A stretch of 64,000 nucleotides of DNA, from positions 3,421,416-3,485,415 of the forward strand of contig NW_004450465.1 of NCBI RefSeq assembly GCF_000321225.1, read 5' to 3'. The position numbers and the translations under genes were made by a program. The first letter of the stretch is position 1. Every line of letters starts with the position of its first letter. Below, one piece after another: positions 39,201 to 51,900 of this stretch. The notes beneath the pieces were generated by a model. The model worked only from the letters and a program-made list of their open reading frames with translations, did not search any database and was not told where the DNA came from. Origin of the DNA: Odobenus rosmarus divergens (taxonomy: Eukaryota; Chordata; Mammalia; Carnivora; Odobenidae).

Positions 39201-42200
39201 TTTGCTTACTCTCTGCCCCTAACACATGCTTATTATTTCTGGAAAAAATTACAGTGAGTGCTTACAAGTAGTACGTCAGCCATTCTGGTTAGTGTTTTAA
39301 GTGGCTTATACCATTGAATCCTCATAATCCATCATCCCTATTTTATAGTTAAGAAAATGGACCAATTACCTGTCATTTTATGGATAAAAAAACTAGGACA
39401 CAGAGAGGTTAGTTTGTTGGATGTCACAGTGCTCATAAGTGGTGGAGTTGGGGATCACTAGCAGGGGGTCTGACTCCACAGCCCCCATGCTTACCTACTT
39501 CACTATTACAGGTTTCTCATACGGGCAAAGGGTGCTATGTTTTTTTTCACTCTAGAATCTGGTTGTTATGCATAAGAGGGACATTGCTTTTTGCTGACAT
39601 TTGCTTCCTGTGGTGAGAAGGAAGAGTAACAGGACACGCACAGCAGCATGTCTAGAAGATTCGCCTTGGCCATCTCTTCCTTCCCGCCACAGGCCCACCT
39701 TCTGTGGCAGTACCAGAGCCAATCTGTTCATTTACAGAAAGGGCTTGAGGATTTGAGACCCATCCTACGTGGTTTCAAGGAGCTGTGCCTCATGCCTCAT
39801 CTTTTTCTCTTCCCCAAAGATCTAATTTCTGGAACCTACTTGTCGGAGTGTGGAATATATATATATTCATCTGGACAGAAGGACAGAAAAATTTAAATTA
39901 CACAAAGCAATGTCCTAAAATACAGTTTCTCTCTGAAGGCAGGCAGCCTGGACCACATATTTATTTCCCTCCTTCGACTTCTGTGACCCTACTGATCATT
40001 ACATTATATTGTCCTATTTTATAGTTTAATGAAAAAGTGGAATATGTGTTTGTGTGATATTATACTAAATTAACTCATGTCAACATGCAAGCTGGCATTT
40101 CATTCCATTTCAGTGCTTTCCTGTCCTAGGCTGACTGACAGCCAGATTTTAAACTCTTCTGACAGAACCATACTTACTTCCTTTGTGTTCCATAAGGCCT
40201 AGGTGAGCGAGTGCTAAGCACTTGGCAGATGTCTAAGAAAATCAACATTCCCAACTGATTTTCATGATCCCATATCTCTTCACATCTTTTACTTGAAAAC
40301 CTTTGACATTAGTCAATCTGCTGCTGCCTTTCTTACCCGATTTGTATCTAACTTCTATTTTGCCTTTTAATCAGTTTGGCTTTTTTTTGCCATTGTTACT
40401 GTTAAAACAGAGCCCCGTTTTGTTTTTTCCCCCCAAGTCCTAAATATTACTGTTTTTGCTTAAAGTGAACCTCCTTGTGACTGAGACCTCCTGCCTTCAT
40501 TTTGGGCCCTACACGTTGGGTCGTCAGTCTCCCACACTAGGCCTTTGGCACCAGGCCGGTGACTGCTTGCCAAACGTCAGTGCTGGTGAGCACAGGAATG
40601 AATATATGAAAAAAGAAGTCTCTTGTTCCTGAAGGGAAGGACTTTAACTCTCACTACTAATTTAGCTAGCTTTTATGTTTTTAGATTTATGAACAGATTT
40701 TCCAGAAGGTGTTATCTTGAATTCTGAGCACATACTTTCATTTGCTTAATGTAAATTCTCTGGCTTCATGAGAATGTGTTTCCTCCTGAAGAAGCAGCTG
40801 AAACTCTGCCCACAGACAGTTTTAACAGGTCCAAAGGCTTCTAGATTTACTACTGCATTTCCGTGATCTGAATCTATGTAGCGGAAGTTCACCCACTGAG
40901 AGAACCACAGGACATATGGGGTCCTTACTCCTTTTTGCAGTAATCCCTAGATTTTGCCACCTGGAGACATATTCCTGTTAAAAACATCAATCCTTCTCTA
41001 GCGTACCTTTTCTAAGAAATATTTCTGTGTTTTTGATTTGTATAAAGTCAGACTAATTTAAGCAGGTTTCGGATTATAACATGGGGCTTAACTCCCTGCA
41101 AATATATAGTATCATATTTCTACAATTTTCTCAGAGACACTAGCTTAGAAAGATCTACAGAACTCTCCAATGGTTTCCCCCCACCCCTGTGCCCTTAATC
41201 CTGTCTCTCAGTTGGCCGAGGCTCTCCAGAGACACAGAGCAGCATCTGCTGAGCTCTCTCAGTCTCTTCCTCCCTGTAATCCACACACCACATCATTTGG
41301 CTCTAAAGGCCTTTGATAATCCTTTCCTGCATGTCCTTTGCAAGTCACTTTGAGACTTCACAATCTGACGGCAAGGTCTTTGTGGTCCTCATCTCGTGCC
41401 TCCTGCCCCCAGCTGGTCTGTTTGCTGTTCCTTGAATAAATATGTCATGCAACTTCAAAATCTCCATGTGTACTCTATTTTCCCCTTTGTCTGCTTTCCC
41501 CTGCTTTTCTTCCTGGAAGGTTCCATTAAAAATTCTCCTCTGGGTTAACCCCTATGCTGACCCACATAGGCAGCAATAACTACTTCCTCCTTTGAATTCT
41601 TGTAAAAACCATGTAGCTGAATGCTCTAGCTTAGTCACCACAGACAAGAGTTCTGTTTGTGCCTTCTGTCTCTGAGCCCAATCAGTGAACCTAAGGGTCT
41701 CTAAAAGAGGTTCAGAGGAGGGGCCTCTTGTGAGCTTTTAGAAGAATTTCATAGCCTTGAACAACTAAATGCTGCCTCTCTTGAAGAAGGGGTGAGGATG
41801 GAGAATTTGCTGGACTCTGTTCTCTCTGGATAGCCTCTCAGCTGAAGCCAAAATAGCCATGAACCAAATCTCTACAGGCATTACATGGAATAGGGATGGG
41901 TTTACAAAGAAAAGGAGTTCTTTTGGTTTAAGTGGGGACTGAGGAACATTGCTAAAGTGTTTTAGTTTCAACAGACTCCAAATTGCTTCCATTGGAAAAA
42001 GACCGTCTTCCTGATGTGCTTGGCACTTGATGTTTGGAGACAAGATGTTCCTACCAAGAGCTTAATGCGCTACACAAAATAAGTGTTTTTGTTTGGACTG
42101 TTTTTGGTTCCTTGGGGAGCCACATACCTTATGGTTTAATTCTATCAGGTGGTATAATTTTGTTTTTTCCAGAAATGTTCCAGGGTAATGCTGTAGATGC

Positions 42201-45200
42201 CTGTTGTGGTATGTGAGCTTCAGGATACCGAGCTAACGTTTTGGGTAATAATTGGAATAGTTTGTAACACTATTGTATAATGTTACATATTATATAATAT
42301 GATATTACTACAATTATATAATTAAATGACAATGGTTTATATTACACTTAAATTGCACATTCTATGTGCCAGACACTTCCTAAACACTTTACATAAATTA
42401 ATTACTTAATACTTATAGTAACTCCACTGAAATACCCCATCGTCCAGATGAGAAACTTGAGACAGAGAGAGGCTAAATAACTTGCCTAAGATCATACTAC
42501 AATCATTTGACGAAAGGTGGATTTGAAAAGAGCTGTCTGATTCCTTCTTACCCATGGCTGGGTCTTCTTACTCAGCCAGCCATGGGTAAGAAGTCAATCA
42601 ACATGGAAATGCTAGCATGGGGCCTGACACATGGAGCCAGACACCATGCCAACATTGGCTATTGTTATAATTCAGAAGATGTTCTCTAGATCTCCCTCGG
42701 TGCTGGGAGTACTGTCATGGGAATGATTCCTGGGACAGTCAATGAGAGAATGTCTTGCCGATTTACTGGCTGCTCCTAAGATTCTCAAGTATGGATCTTT
42801 GCTGGGTGGCAAGAAAAATACTAGCATGATAAATCGTTTCATTGCATTTCACATGATCTTGTATGATCATTATGCATAAAGTCATTTTTCTTTTCTGGCA
42901 TATTTGCAATGATCATATCAACAAGTGGTATTTTATTTCTTATGACTACCTTTACCAAAGGAGATTTAGAATCATTATAAGTGGCAGATTTTGACCAGGA
43001 GAGGAGTGTTGAATATAAGCATTATGGTATATAATGCATTTGCACTTTTCCATTATCTTTAGTAAGGACTATTTTAATGAAGACTTTTATTTTTAAAGCG
43101 GGGTAGCTAATATTCCTTAAGAATTTCCTTAAGAAAACTCCTTCAGCTTTAGTTTTAGCTGTTTATATCCTGCTACTAGTTACTCACAAGTATTTAAAGT
43201 CACTAGGTTTACTTGAAGATTATCCATTTCACTCAATAATTTTATTTATGTAGCATAATTAAAAGTTACCAAAGAACTTCATGATACTATCATTCCTTAT
43301 AAATTTGCTAAAAACATCTTCTTGTGGGCCTAGTCATATGACTATGTGCAAACATGTATGCTTCTTTCCTAGAGAAAAATCCATCTGTTCATCATATTTT
43401 ACCATATTTTAGCAAGCATGAAAATTGCATCTTAGATACCATAGGTTACACTGGCATATATGAAATAGTTTACCGTAATGCTCATATTTCTTGGCTTCAA
43501 AATAACAGCAATTTTCCAGTTCAAGGAAGAAGTTCTGTAGGATCACACATTTAGAAAGTGCCACTTTTAGCCAGTTGCTCCATACTTTCAAAACTGATCA
43601 CTTCAACTAAGATTGTCTTTTAAAATTATACAATTCTAAGATAAATACAGTGGAAGTTACCATAAAAGAGTATTTTCCAATTCTTGGAAAGAATATGACA
43701 AAAGACTTCACTTAAAAGATGGATGGCTGTGTATCATTTAAGGCAGGGAACAACAATCATGGAGCTGAGGAAGAAAGACTAAAGTCAGAGGATCTTTGGG
43801 GGGCTAAGGGAGTTGGGGAGAAAAGGTGAGTGGTAATTTCTGGACTTCCTCAGGGAGACGCAATGTCAACATTTGCAGCCTGACTTCAAAGAAGTCATCA
43901 TGGAACTGTGACTCTGGGATGCAGAAAATGGAATGATCATTATTTTGCCTTCCTTTTATAACACTGGCAAGAATAATAACAATGAACATTACTTTTATTG
44001 ATAGACTACTTGATACTGTGCTAAGGTTTTACATGTACTTAAAAAGCAACATATGTGTGTGTGTATTCAAATAGCATATTTGAGCTAATAATAAAGAATT
44101 TAAACTGATTGCTCATAGACCAGAAGTCATTTTGAACCATTAAGGCCCCCAAATCTCACAGTATTGTATAGCCTTGTAAGTCGTGCAGTAATTACCATGG
44201 TTATTCTTGAATCTGAGTTAATTCTCCAGCTTGGGTGGATGGTGGTGGTTCCTCAGACAGAGAAGGCCTCCCCATCTGTTTGCCTGCAGTTCATGCAGTT
44301 GGGGAAGGAGAATCAAAGCAGTCTCCTGACCTTTTCCTGAACATCCACACCCATGCCTCTTATCTGCACCTTGGCCAGTGGCTGTTCTCCAACTTGAAAT
44401 ATCCCCTGTATTCCTGCCATCAAATCTCTCTTCTTTCAAATCCTTCCTCCGAGATACTATCCCACCAAACTCCCTGACTGACCTCATTGCTCACTGATCC
44501 TCTTTTGCTCTGCATTCCTGAGCACTTTTATAAAGTTCATAGTCTGGTCCAGAAAGAACCTAAATAGAAGGTTATATTTTCTTCTTCTTTGCTTGCCTTT
44601 TCAAGTTACACTCTAAGTCCGCCAGGCAAGTGGTTTTCCTTTCACATCTACTTTTTAAAAAATATATAATTATCTCCCTTCTTCCCCCCCCTCCTTCCCC
44701 TTCCCCCCCCTTCCTTCCTCTTTCTACCATACTTTGAGAGCTGTTATATTCATTCTACCATATTCAGAAAACAGATAAATGTATCAGTTGACATATTTTA
44801 GTCCCAAGGGTTTCTAGAGTTAATCTTCTAAGACATATGCATGCCAACTTACAGCTGCTATTTGTTGTTTTTAAACTTTTAGTTGAAATGCAGGCTCTGA
44901 TTTGGATCCCAGAACATATCATGGTTATCATCATGAATACTAAGGTCCCTTTTAAAAGGGATTATGAGTGCTTGATAATTTTCAAAATCCACTTCCACCT
45001 ACTCAAATGCCCCCAAATGCTTTTAGTTTTGACCTGCTAATTGGATGATTTCCTTCCCACCACCCTAGTGTAGAATTAAATCAAAGCATATTTCATATTC
45101 AGAATCTTTATTCATGTATCTTTTTGTTTTATATGTAAAAAATAGTGTGGATAAAACAAAGAGCAAAAGCAACTCTCGAGAAGGAAATATGTAATAAGAG

Positions 45201-48200
45201 GGTCTTGTGAAACCCACACTGGAATCTGCCTGACCGTCAGATGGAAGGGATTTCACAGGCAGGCTTTATAAAACTGCCACTTTTTTGTACCTGCTGATGG
45301 CCACATTTCCTTCCTGCCCAAATACTGCCAACCAGAGTTGGTGTCCATCCATAGTTGTCATGTGTGCCTTTATGTACTGGAGATGGAGACCACTCATGCT
45401 AATTAGATGAGCTGACATGTGCCAGGGTAGAAGGTCACCCAGGGGCCCATGGTTACACCTGTTTCATCCGCTGGGCTTAGCAAAGAGGAGTTCAGACTCA
45501 GAGTCAAAGAATGCCCTTTGGACTAATGAGATTTGATGGGGGTTTCAAGGAGTATTTGACTTTTAAAAAACAAATGAATATAATCACTATGAAAGTGGAA
45601 TTGTGTTAGTGCTAGACTAAAGTCAGTTGGCTATTCTCTAGGGAAACGTAATGATTTTCCAATACATGGATGTTGGAAGATAAAATAAACCAGATTATGA
45701 GAGGTGACTTAATTCAGTGAGAAGGGGCAAAAGCCTTGAATCTGAAGAGGACTGGATGACCTATGACCATCTGTGAAAACTGCTCTGTGACAAAGAGTCC
45801 AGACCAATAAAATGGAGATGAGATGACAGTCTTACATGATCTGTGTGAATTACTTGTGCTATCAATTGATGGAATTCACTGAAGAATATCTGAAGTAGAA
45901 AGAGACTGAATTAAAAAAAAAAAAAAAAGCCTGTGCACATTCTACAGAGCCATAATGATAACATGTGAAGGAAGTAAGGAATTCGTGTATATAAAATACT
46001 ATGTCCACATACATGTGAACACATTCATCAGTTAAGCAAATATTTTGTTGACAGCTTCTCTGGTTCTATTCTTAGTCTGTGAAGCATTGAAGGGAAATTC
46101 TCTACTCCCTGGTCTCCCTCCACAGACTAGTGGGGGAGACAGAAACACAAACTCATCATCTCAGTCCAAACCTTAGACTGGACATGTGTGTGGAGGCTGT
46201 CTCTCTCAAATGCCAGACAGAGTCAGACTCAAGTTTACCAACTTTCTGGCCAGGGGCAGGGACGGGCCGAAGAGGAGAGTTACCAGGAATGAGGATCACC
46301 ACACTGCCGAAGGATTAGTCACCGTTTTCCTCCTGTTTGTTTCATTCAGATCTATGTTGTATGAAGCAAAAGTGTGATAAACTGGAAGAGAGTGAGGGCT
46401 CGTTTTGGTGACCTGCAATCCCAGGGGGCTGATTTTGCTCGTGAGCAAGTGACGGCTACCCTGATTAGTCTTAACCTTTTTTGTGCTTTTTCACCATGAT
46501 TATTTTTCTTACCTTTAGGTGCGGTATTTAAGAACTGATCTCGAAGACTATCAAGCTGTTCAATGGTCAGGGTGCCATTTTCTTCCTTTTCCACAGGTGG
46601 GGGGCGCATTGGGGGAGGGGGGTCTGGAAAGACTTTCATATCACCATTAATGAAGAAATCTTCTTGGCTTAAATAGAGTTCATTCTGAATTTTTGTAGAT
46701 GTTTCAATGTGATAGCGAGCCACTTCAGTTAATTTTTCCACACTGAAAATGGAAAAACGAATAGGGTTATCCCCACTAAATACTACTGGGTTAACAGTGT
46801 TTGCTTACTACACAGAGTCTACACATTGTACAGCTAAGGTAGACAATTCAATCTGCATGTTTACAAATTCCAATTCTCTTCAAACCCACTTTGTGACAAG
46901 GCAGAGTATAATTAAATAAGCGTAGATTGGAAATAAGATATATGCTCATTATAGAGCTCATGGTCACATATTTATATGAAGCTGAACAAAAAGGGACTTC
47001 ATCAAATATGGTTTTATTAGTATTAGAACATATTTTACTGTGTAAGTAAGATGACTCTGTGAAACAAACAGGGTTTTAGAGGGGACGAGGGTGGGGGGAT
47101 GGGTTAGCCTGGTGATGGGTATTAAGGAGGGCATGTATTGCATGGAGCACTGGGTGTTATGTGAAAACAATGAATCATGGAACACTACATCAAAACCTAA
47201 TGATGTACTGTATGGTGACTAACATAACATAATAAAATTAAATTAAATTAAAAAAAAGATTGTGTCAAGAGATACATTTCATTCTAAGTATGCACTGGAA
47301 TAAAGTTATATGGCAGAAAAATCTATAAAATACAACTGTTAGAATGACACATTTATTTGGAATCAGGAAAAATTGTTAAGTTGATCAAATATGATTATGG
47401 ATTTCTAGAAGAGTGGCTTTTCTCTAAATTTAGATCAAGGAGTTTGATGTTATTTAAGACACTATTGTCAGAATGGATTCTAATAATATAAACCCATTGA
47501 AATTGCTTTCTATTTTTACAAATAATAATTCCTAGTTAAATCATGTAGTGTAAGCAGTAATAGGTGCAGTGGAAAGAACACTGGAAGCTGAGCTCTCATT
47601 CCAGAACACTCCATAGCCATGGGTCCTTGGGAACTTATTTAAGCTCCCTGAATTTCCTTATCTATGCATGGAGCCAGTAACGCATAACTCCATACCTTTT
47701 GATTATTAATGTAAAATCACACAGGGCATGGATTTAACCTATACTGGGGATTGTAGTTATGGCCCTAATTAAAGGCCATTTCAAAAGCCAGAGAAGTTTT
47801 ATACACAAATAAATACAATAGTACTGTATTACAGGAAGGATTGTGTTTACAGTTTGCAATAAAGATTGTACATGATGGAAAAATCCATTTTTAATCTGCT
47901 TTTATGTAACCCAGGAACATAATATAAAATATATACTGAAAAATTTTAAAAATAGGATTAGTTGCTTTCTTTGAAAAGACAACCCTAGAATTCAACTCCA
48001 GCATGCTGTACTGGCGAGTGCCCACAAAGCATGTATTATCTAATTAGTTTACGCCTCCTGGTGTGTGCGCGCTGGGTGCAGAGGAGAAGGCCCTGGAGGG
48101 CAACTAAGTTTGCAGCCTTGAATGAGGACGGCCTCCCACTGCAGACCAAGACTGAGCCATAACCAGGATCTCAAAATGGGTGTGCTCCACCTAGTGGAGG

Positions 48201-48876
48201 TTACCAGGCCTACCCTTCTCAGGAATGAAAAAGATTAAAAAAATGCCAGGGGAGGGGCGCCTGGATGGCTCAGTGGATTAAGCGTCTGCCTTTGGCTCAG
48301 GTCATGATCCCAGGCTCCTGGGATCTGAGTCCCACATTGGGCTCCCTGCTCGGCCGGAAGCCTGCTTCTCCCTTTCCTCCACCTGATGCTTCCCCTGCTT
48401 GTGCTTGCTCTCCCTCTGTCAAATAAATACTTAAAAAAAAAAAAATGCCAGGGGAATGAAAAGCAAGATTTGAAGTTCCAAGGGATCTGATAGCTCTCTC
48501 TATATTTTCCTTTTATCACCAGAGAGCTTTTACAATAACTAAAACAGAAAGCATAGCTGAACAATCCTAGTTTTAACTTCTTGTGGCCACATTCAGGGGT
48601 CAGATATATACACATAATATAAATCTGAGAAATTGGGGTACATCTGATAAAAATAAGAAGCATTTACTCTTGATGGCCACATGGATGGGAGCTGTGAATT
48701 CTATGAATTAAGAAGATACGTTTTCATTTGTAAGGAGCAGGCCGAGAACAGAACTGAACATCACTGTTCCATGATGCTAATGAGTAACAGACTTGGCTAT
48801 CCAGCAGTAAAATTATGTTAAGCCTTACTGCAGGAAGGTTACCAGGCTGAGGGGTGTGTGTGTGTGTGTGTGTGTT

Positions 48877-48907
<31 letters not shown>

Positions 48908-51900
48908 TATTATATAGCACAACAGGTATTAAAAAAACTAGGCTGAAGATTTTACAACAGAACTTTCATTATGAGACAAGGATTCTAGAAAACAAACCAT
49001 AAAAACTATCTTTCCGATAGCAGTTGTTTCTGAGAATACTCGCCATTTGTATTCTATGTAGGTAGCAACTTCTAAATTTGCAGTAAATGTTTATTCCAAA
49101 CTGTAGTGTTCACAGAATCTAGATCTAGTAGAATCCTCTGAAGTAGCCTGGTTGCCGTGTTTCCTTTTTAAGATGATGCCCATGGGGGGCCCCAAGTGAT
49201 TAGGCAGGCTGCTCATTTGTGGACAATGAGGGAATCCCCATCTCTTGGAACATCATGGCTCCTGACTTTCACTTGAGGGCTATTTCTGCTTTGCTGAGCT
49301 GCTTTTTAGGGGAGAATTAAGAGAATGAGATTTTCTGCCCCTCACTAGAGATGAGAAGTCTGAAAAACCTTTCGAACCCAAGAGCAAAGTAGAACCGGGT
49401 ATTACCCTTACAAGGGAATCAGCCTCACTGGTAAAACATTGCAGTGACTGACTTCTCAGTCTCTCATTAGTCAGCTCTGACTAAAAAGAAGTCTGGCATT
49501 AGAAAGATATGAAACATTATCTTACTTCTGAAAAATATTTAAAAAATTACCTATAATCATACCTTGTAAACTAAGGTCCTCATTGAGCAGGGTAAAAACC
49601 AAACTCAGAAATGATATGCAAAACTGGACATTGCAACAGGACAGTTTGATACATGACTTATTGTTTGAGAAGAACCCATACAAATGCATTTGTGATTCCC
49701 TAAAAGGTCAAAATTTCTATTTGTAAATGTAATTTACATTTGTAAATGCCTAAAAATCTGCCAATTTTGGCCACCAGGAATTAAAAAATACATTTTGGAA
49801 AAGCCATGCAGTACATTACCTGGCCATTTCATTCAAGTACCTCTCACCAAGCCACTTTTCCAAGAGTTTATATACATTGACCACCTTTGTTAATAAATCT
49901 TCAAGAAAAGCCAATGCTTTTGTCTTTATCAGTTCAAGCCGGAACTGTGTGGCTATCTCTATTTAAGAAGAAAATGAAGGATTATATATACATGCATTTT
50001 CTAATCAACTGAATTCAATTTTAAACCAATCATGCTTCAGTTTGTGAAGATGTAGGTGGACATTTAATATACGAGTATAGGTAATACCTGATCTATGTTA
50101 CTGAGAAAAAAAGTGTAATGCATGGTAGGGTCATTTGGCAATTTATGTAAGCCAAAACTATTATAAACTGAGCTTTACATTTATTGCACTTTATAGCAAT
50201 ATATTCTTTGATAAATTGGAGTGGAAAAACACAAATAATTTCTGAATTTCAAAAAGGGGAAGGTACAAAGTCTCTTGATGATCTCCCTACTTTAGAATCT
50301 CGGGATGGCAACGCCATTGTATTTTCTTAGCACTGGTAAAACTAGGGTAAATCCTCTGTACCCCAGGGCCTATTGCTGCCCATAGCACACACTAAGGTCT
50401 GTGGATTTTACTTCTGAAATAGTTTTTCCATGTTTCTTCTTTGCTTATTCCACTGCCACTGGCATAATTTGCTCATTTTCCCAATTTTTTTCAAAGTCCA
50501 TTTTGAGTTGCATTATAAGACAAGTGGAAGGGCCAGGAGAATATATCTTATAAAATCATTGCTACCTATAGAAAAGGAGGCTCTTGAGCATTATCGATCC
50601 ATGACTGCCTCTTCTATGGCCTCTGTTCCCAAGAACTCACTTTCAGGGCCTGTTAACCTCAGTTAGGATTTATTTTCCTTTCCTTATTTTCCTTAAGGCC
50701 TTAAGCCTTCTTTCAACTTGTAAAATCACACAGACTCTAACATATTCTTTCTGTGTCTATTATCTGAGATTGTTAATTATTGCTGGTGTTCTTCTAACCC
50801 CTTCCCAAATTTTCTTTGTCTCTTTTTGAGATCCCGGCAGACAATTATAGAACAGCTGAATCTAGCCCTCATGTGGTCCTATGAAAACAACAAATTAAAT
50901 GCTGTACTTTCAATCACTTTGCTTTGTGTTCTCCTAGACACAACTTGAGCCAGTCACAGGCTGTTTGCCTACTGGACTGTTTTCCCCTGAAAAGAATCAT
51001 CTCAGTTCTTCCCAAATGCTACCTTCAAATTGCAGGGCAGCAAGGTGTTCTTCCTTGATTCTGAGCATCAGTTCTTTTCTCTTTTCCATTTGGGCAACCT
51101 CCTCTGCTGTCACTGTCACAGGCGCGGCCTCTGCCATCGGCAGTGATTTGCCTGGAAGCACAGTGGAACTTGGGCAGGAGCGAGCGGGCCTGCAAAGGGA
51201 CGCACAGCTCCTTGGACAAAATGAGGACCAAGTGAAACATGCGGGTCTATAGCAAAACTCTTCCGATTTGGAAAGGATCAACCTGAGTCCTGACTGTGAG
51301 TGGGAAATATGGATCTTTCCTTGAGAATTCTCCATGTGTTATCTAGGCTAGACACATATAAAAATGCCCCTTTTGTGTAGCATCATGGGAAAATGAGGTG
51401 TGCAGTGAGGGCAGACACAGTTATAGACTCCAAGGAAGGTGCAATGCAGAGTTTGGGGATGGAAATTAGCAAACCACAACACACCACGGATGCCATTAGC
51501 CAGCTGCAGAAGTACTGTTCCATCAGAGGTACTAGTGTTAGCCAAGTGTATCCCAGATCCTCATGAAGTAAAGACCAGGGGACCAACATCCAGAAGATTT
51601 GGCTGAAATGTGGCTCATGGTCAAGAATCTGCAATCTACTTAATCTTTTCAGTAGTATTTAACTGCAAGTACTTCAATGATTACATAAGAGAATTAGAAA
51701 ATAAGAATTTGTCAGCATTTTTCTGACAATCTACCCTTGAGAAATGGCAGTGTGATTCTAACTGCAGGCTCTGTTCACATAATTCTACTTAGTGCAATAA
51801 AGCTGTCTTGAAGGTCTGACCGCAAGGGTTCAAGTCATGTGAAGAAGACATAATTGTAAAAAAAAAAACTATAATAAAATGTAATTGCAATAGTAGGTGG

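Larger units (their letters stand above)
33750..46512 (-). other. SPEF2 intron between exons E and F
   Basis: 12,763 bp, the largest complete intron here. Contains the nested SINE/L1 (35584-36480), the hAT-derived pseudogene (36655-39164), MIRs near 39270-39500 and 42335-42540, a hairpin at 42544-42593, L2-like sequence near 44300-44560 and a C-rich tract at 44670-44726. Positions 33750-35580, 39500-42330 and 44730-46510 show nothing I can name. Confidence 0.8.
46743..49819 (-). other. SPEF2 intron between exons D and E
   Basis: 3,077 bp. Holds an L1 3' end, a MIR, a CAN-SINE and a (TG)n run (next entries); the remainder is unassigned. Confidence 0.8.

Noticed and set aside
46964..47185. Minus open frame starting [15 protein letters not shown], also seen at 35693 on the plus strand
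   Set aside because: Both are translations of the L1 3'UTR antisense strand, not genes.
49722..49752. Short palindrome AAATGTAATTTACATTT
   Set aside because: Eight-base arms in AT-rich DNA are expected by chance.
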